The position numbers and the translations under genes are program-made. From contig NC_135240.1 in the NCBI RefSeq assembly GCF_947623445.1, positions 8,556,001 through 8,620,000 on the forward strand: 64,000 nucleotides of DNA, written 5' to 3'. Below are positions 61,195 to 64,000 of the stretch, piece after piece. The notes under the pieces were generated by a model that was not told where the DNA came from, made no database searches, and saw only the letters and a list, made by a program, of their open reading frames with translations. Source of the DNA: Clavelina lepadiformis. Lineage: Eukaryota; Chordata; Ascidiacea; Aplousobranchia; Clavelinidae. Within the stretch, counting starts at the first letter, position 1, and every line of letters starts with the position of its first letter.

Positions 61195-63876
61195 TTACCG
61201 TTTATTTAAATTCTTTAAAACTGTTTGGGAACATTGATTGCTTGCTTCCCGTTTCGTAATCTCAACAACAACTTGACTTTCAAACTCGCGGCTAAGTTCA
61301 AGGTCTTGTGGAGTAATAGGTCTCTCTGTAAATATTTTTAAAACAGTTTAGTTCATACAGTGTTTTTTTCATTTGATGGCGGCAAGACGGTAACAACCTC
61401 AAGAGTGTATAATAAAAGCAGCAGTAGAATAAAGTAGCACCTCCGGAGTTTAACTTATTAACAAGAGCTTACGCACGCTTTAGCTTTAGCTTGAGCTTGG
61501 TTCAACAGATTTTCTGTATTGACCGATACATATTGTAGAGACAGACAAGATTTAGACTTACTGAAAAGATTTTTTGCAGGATTCCTCTTTTTCACAACGG
61601 CATATATCAAGCGATATAAGTGGATGAACATGATTAGCGGCGAAGCTAGAAAGGGACGCTCAGCAAATTCGAGTGTCAAATCGTATCGGAAGTAACTCCA
61701 TATGACGTAGGTTTGCTCCTGAATATTTTCAAAGGTGTAACTGCCAAAATAAGTATGATAAACATTAGTTTCATGCAAGCTCTCGTAATATTTCTGTGAC
61801 ACAGACACATACCAAAGTATACAAAAACTCGCCTGAACATTGCAATGAGTAGATTAATCATGAGAATGGTGGTAAACGTGACGTACAAACCCGTAAGGGC
61901 CGAAAGCACAATTTCCCTCACACCTAAAAACCGAGAAGCACAAATGTAGTATCCTAAAAGCTATTTAAAACAAGAGGCTGTCAAAACTAAATCATATTTG
62001 AAGGGCACGGTTTAAAACAGAGCTACCTAAATTTTTGAACCACGGGCCGCATAACCATGAGTAGACTGCCCAAAAACGTTTTTTGAATAAAACGCAATCG
62101 AATAACACGACATTATTACTAGTACAAATACAACTAATCGTATTTAAAACAAACGTTGAAATTGTCGCGTAATGGACCAAAAACATTTCCAAGATAAATC
62201 TTGTTCAATATACATTCCGCCAATGCACAACTACCTACAGCCTACCCCGCACTTGAAAACACAATAAAAAACATAACAATAGCCTACACTTGCGATTTGA
62301 GGAGTATTGCGACACGTCTACTTGTGATTTAATCACGCCACTCGAGTCGATTTTGTTTGTGTCTGATATAAAGAAAAACTTGTACGTTTTTAGTTTTCGA
62401 TTCTTGTTTTAAAGCGGTTAATATATTTATTTTTATTTCTTTTTTGATTTATTTGTACTTTTTGATGTTTTCTTTTTTACTCTAGTTTTTAATATTGAAC
62501 GCATTTTGGTTTGGTGGCCGTGTTATAACTTATAATAGTTACAGCACGACAGCATATTGTAGTTAATGTCGTACATGTTTTATACTGTAATTCCTCCAAC
62601 CTTCGCAACTTTCGCCTTGGTTAGATGTATATAAGTATATTTTTGCTTTATTAATAGTGTATAATTTAGCTATTCGAACCATCTTTTTCGCTACTCACAG
62701 TCAATGGCGAAAAGTAAACGATACAATATTTTTTATTTTTTTATTTTTTATTTACGTTTTCTCGTTCTCCTACTTGCACAAGTAGGCCTATTTAATTTTT
62801 GCGGTTGGCTCCGTTGTAATTTCTTTAATCAACTATAACATTAATTCCTTTTGAAGGTCTATAAACGTTAGTAACTGTAGTTTAAATCCGGATATTTGAA
62901 ATTATATTATTTATAGTTTTGAAAATGGCTTCAGTTGCTGCTGTTTCCTTTGTAAAACTCACTAGCCGCACCTGGATGTCATACGCGGGTGCAAGCAAAT
63001 TTGTGACTCTACCACGATTAAAAATTGTAATTAAAATTAAAGCTTTGATTATTATTATACAAATACAAATTAAACAAAATTCTTTGCATCGCTTGCCACA
63101 TTGTAATGTCATAATGGCACAGTAGCCCGTTAAAATCTATTACATTGGCCACTGGTTTTGGGGTATGTCTGTCTTAAAGCACCAATCACTTTTATCGAAA
63201 AGACAGTGCAAAAAAACAGCAAACATACCATTCTGTGGTTCTGTTGCGTTGTCAATACTTTCACCTAATATTTGCCAAAAAGGTTCCCGTAACAGTTGGT
63301 TGATAATTGAAATAATAAGTTCACTTGCATTAACGCCGTATTTGTTTGCCGTGGCTGTGTTGTCAGAGCTAAAAGTATAATTGATTCATTTTAAGTTGGC
63401 ATAAGTTATTATTAAAAAATTAATTTCTCCAATTCTGCTTGGTATACAAAAGGGGAACTGCGTGCATTGCTATTCTTACCTCACTTCGTCGTATCGCAGC
63501 GTGATGGCATGTCTTATTATTCCGTAAGTGAGATAAACAATTGCCAGCACTGATAAAAAAGCCACCACATCACTTAACTGCAATAAAAGATGCTCATGAG
63601 TGGCTAGATGCAACGCGTTGTGGGATTTCAGCATTGCGTATGAACGAACCATATACAGTATACGATTTAAGAATTATGCACGATTCGCTATAGGTATACT
63701 TTACTTGGCCTTTACCATTTTTCGAATTGTGTAAAGCAACGGTCCCAGTAACTTTGAAACGAAGTAGGTTTGTAAGACTCGGAGAAACAAGCAGGCGAGG
63801 CTAAGACACATCATGACCTTTGAGGCATACCATTTGTCACTTGATGGAATTTCTTGCGATGCCAGGAGACCTAAAC
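61195..63876 (-). CDS. TRPM-family cation channel, C-terminal pore half (runs off the window edge)
   Basis: Minus-strand exons: 63876-63716, 63577-63480, 63368-63229, about 61913-61833, 61740-61473, 61323-61195 (TAA). The first covers the S4 and S4-S5 linker (RVLQTYFVSKLLGPLLYTIRKM). The second covers S5. The third holds the pore loop LLREPFWQILGESIDNATEP. The fourth is S6 (TTILMINLLIAMF). The fifth is the TRP-helix region (YTFENIQEQTYVIWSYFRYD, LEFAERPFLASPLIMFIHLY). The last is a short tail (RPITPQDLELSREFE) and stop. All joins are in phase. The IAMFSYTF junction requires a GC donor at 61832-61831. After the TRP region only about 110 residues remain, so there is no alpha-kinase or NUDT9 domain. 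The pore loop has no Cys pair. N-terminal exons lie beyond 64000. Confidence 0.9.
61920..63228. other. Long intron of the TRPM gene
   Basis: No exon was found in this 1.3-kb intron. A fragment near 62000-62060 (AATTTTTGAACCACGGGCCG then CATAAC) looks like a worn hAT subterminal piece. Open frames at 62882-63125 on both strands overlap and are not supported. Confidence 0.45.
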
Positions 63877-64000
63877 CTTAAAAAGGAAGTATTTTTCAAG
63901 CAAATTGTTTTAACCCTATCCAAACCGGGCTCGCGACATAACTATTTTAACTAGGTGTGGCGACACTGCACACAAATTTTCAATCGTTAATGACTCGAAA

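Overview
The window looks like nuclear DNA of an invertebrate chordate, most likely an ascidian tunicate. It is AT-rich. Its genes are intron-dense, with short GT-AG introns of roughly 80 to 900 bases. It carries clear orthologues of animal genes (URB2, EBAG9, CAMKMT, PLPP6, POP4, SLC1A, TRPM). Small non-autonomous hAT and pogo-like elements and tRNA-headed SINE-like repeats are scattered through it. The tunicate assignment is inference from compactness and gene content; I cannot prove the species. I rebuilt most genes exon by exon from reading frame, splice sites and phase. Where exons are listed, the phases agree and the sum is a whole number of codons.

Layout. 1-1.5 kb: the 3' part of a trypsin-fold (S1) gene on +, whose catalytic His and Ser are both replaced, with a decayed related fragment at 4.0-4.4 kb. 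6.0-10.4 kb: a complete 11-exon, 540-residue glutamate transporter of the SLC1A/EAAT family on -. 10.9-15.3 kb: mostly non-coding. 15.4-22.7 kb (perhaps to 25.8 kb): a - strand gene whose RRSTGV motif and C-terminal leucine zipper point to the myosin phosphatase targeting family (PPP1R12/MYPT), with repeats in its introns. 27.8-38.0 kb: a complete 31-exon, 1522-residue URB2 on +. 40.4-41.4 kb: PLPP6-like lipid phosphatase on +, convergent with the - strand calmodulin-lysine methyltransferase CAMKMT (42.8-45.0 kb). 45-48.8 kb: repeat-rich non-coding DNA. 48.9-51.2 kb: EBAG9/RCAS1 on +. 53.0-53.5 kb: an unrecognised Cys-rich three-exon gene on -. 55.1-55.7 kb: intronless POP4/RPP29 on +. 57.1-59.0 kb: a six-exon, 256-residue DUF1295/steroid 5-alpha-reductase-like membrane protein on -. 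61.2-63.9 kb: the C-terminal, pore-containing half of a TRPM channel on -, running off the right edge.

The genes do not form one pathway. URB2 (large-subunit rRNA processing) and POP4 (RNase P/MRP) share an RNA-processing theme but lie 17 kb apart on the same strand; I see no operon. The most notable observations are the double-dead protease homologue, a transporter with Leu where K+-coupled EAATs have Tyr, a predicted GC-AG intron in TRPM, the DUF1295 gene, three hAT elements with readable target-site duplications, and a nested fold-back repeat at 39.4-39.8 kb. I found no CRISPR array, rRNA gene or convincing whole virus-derived element.
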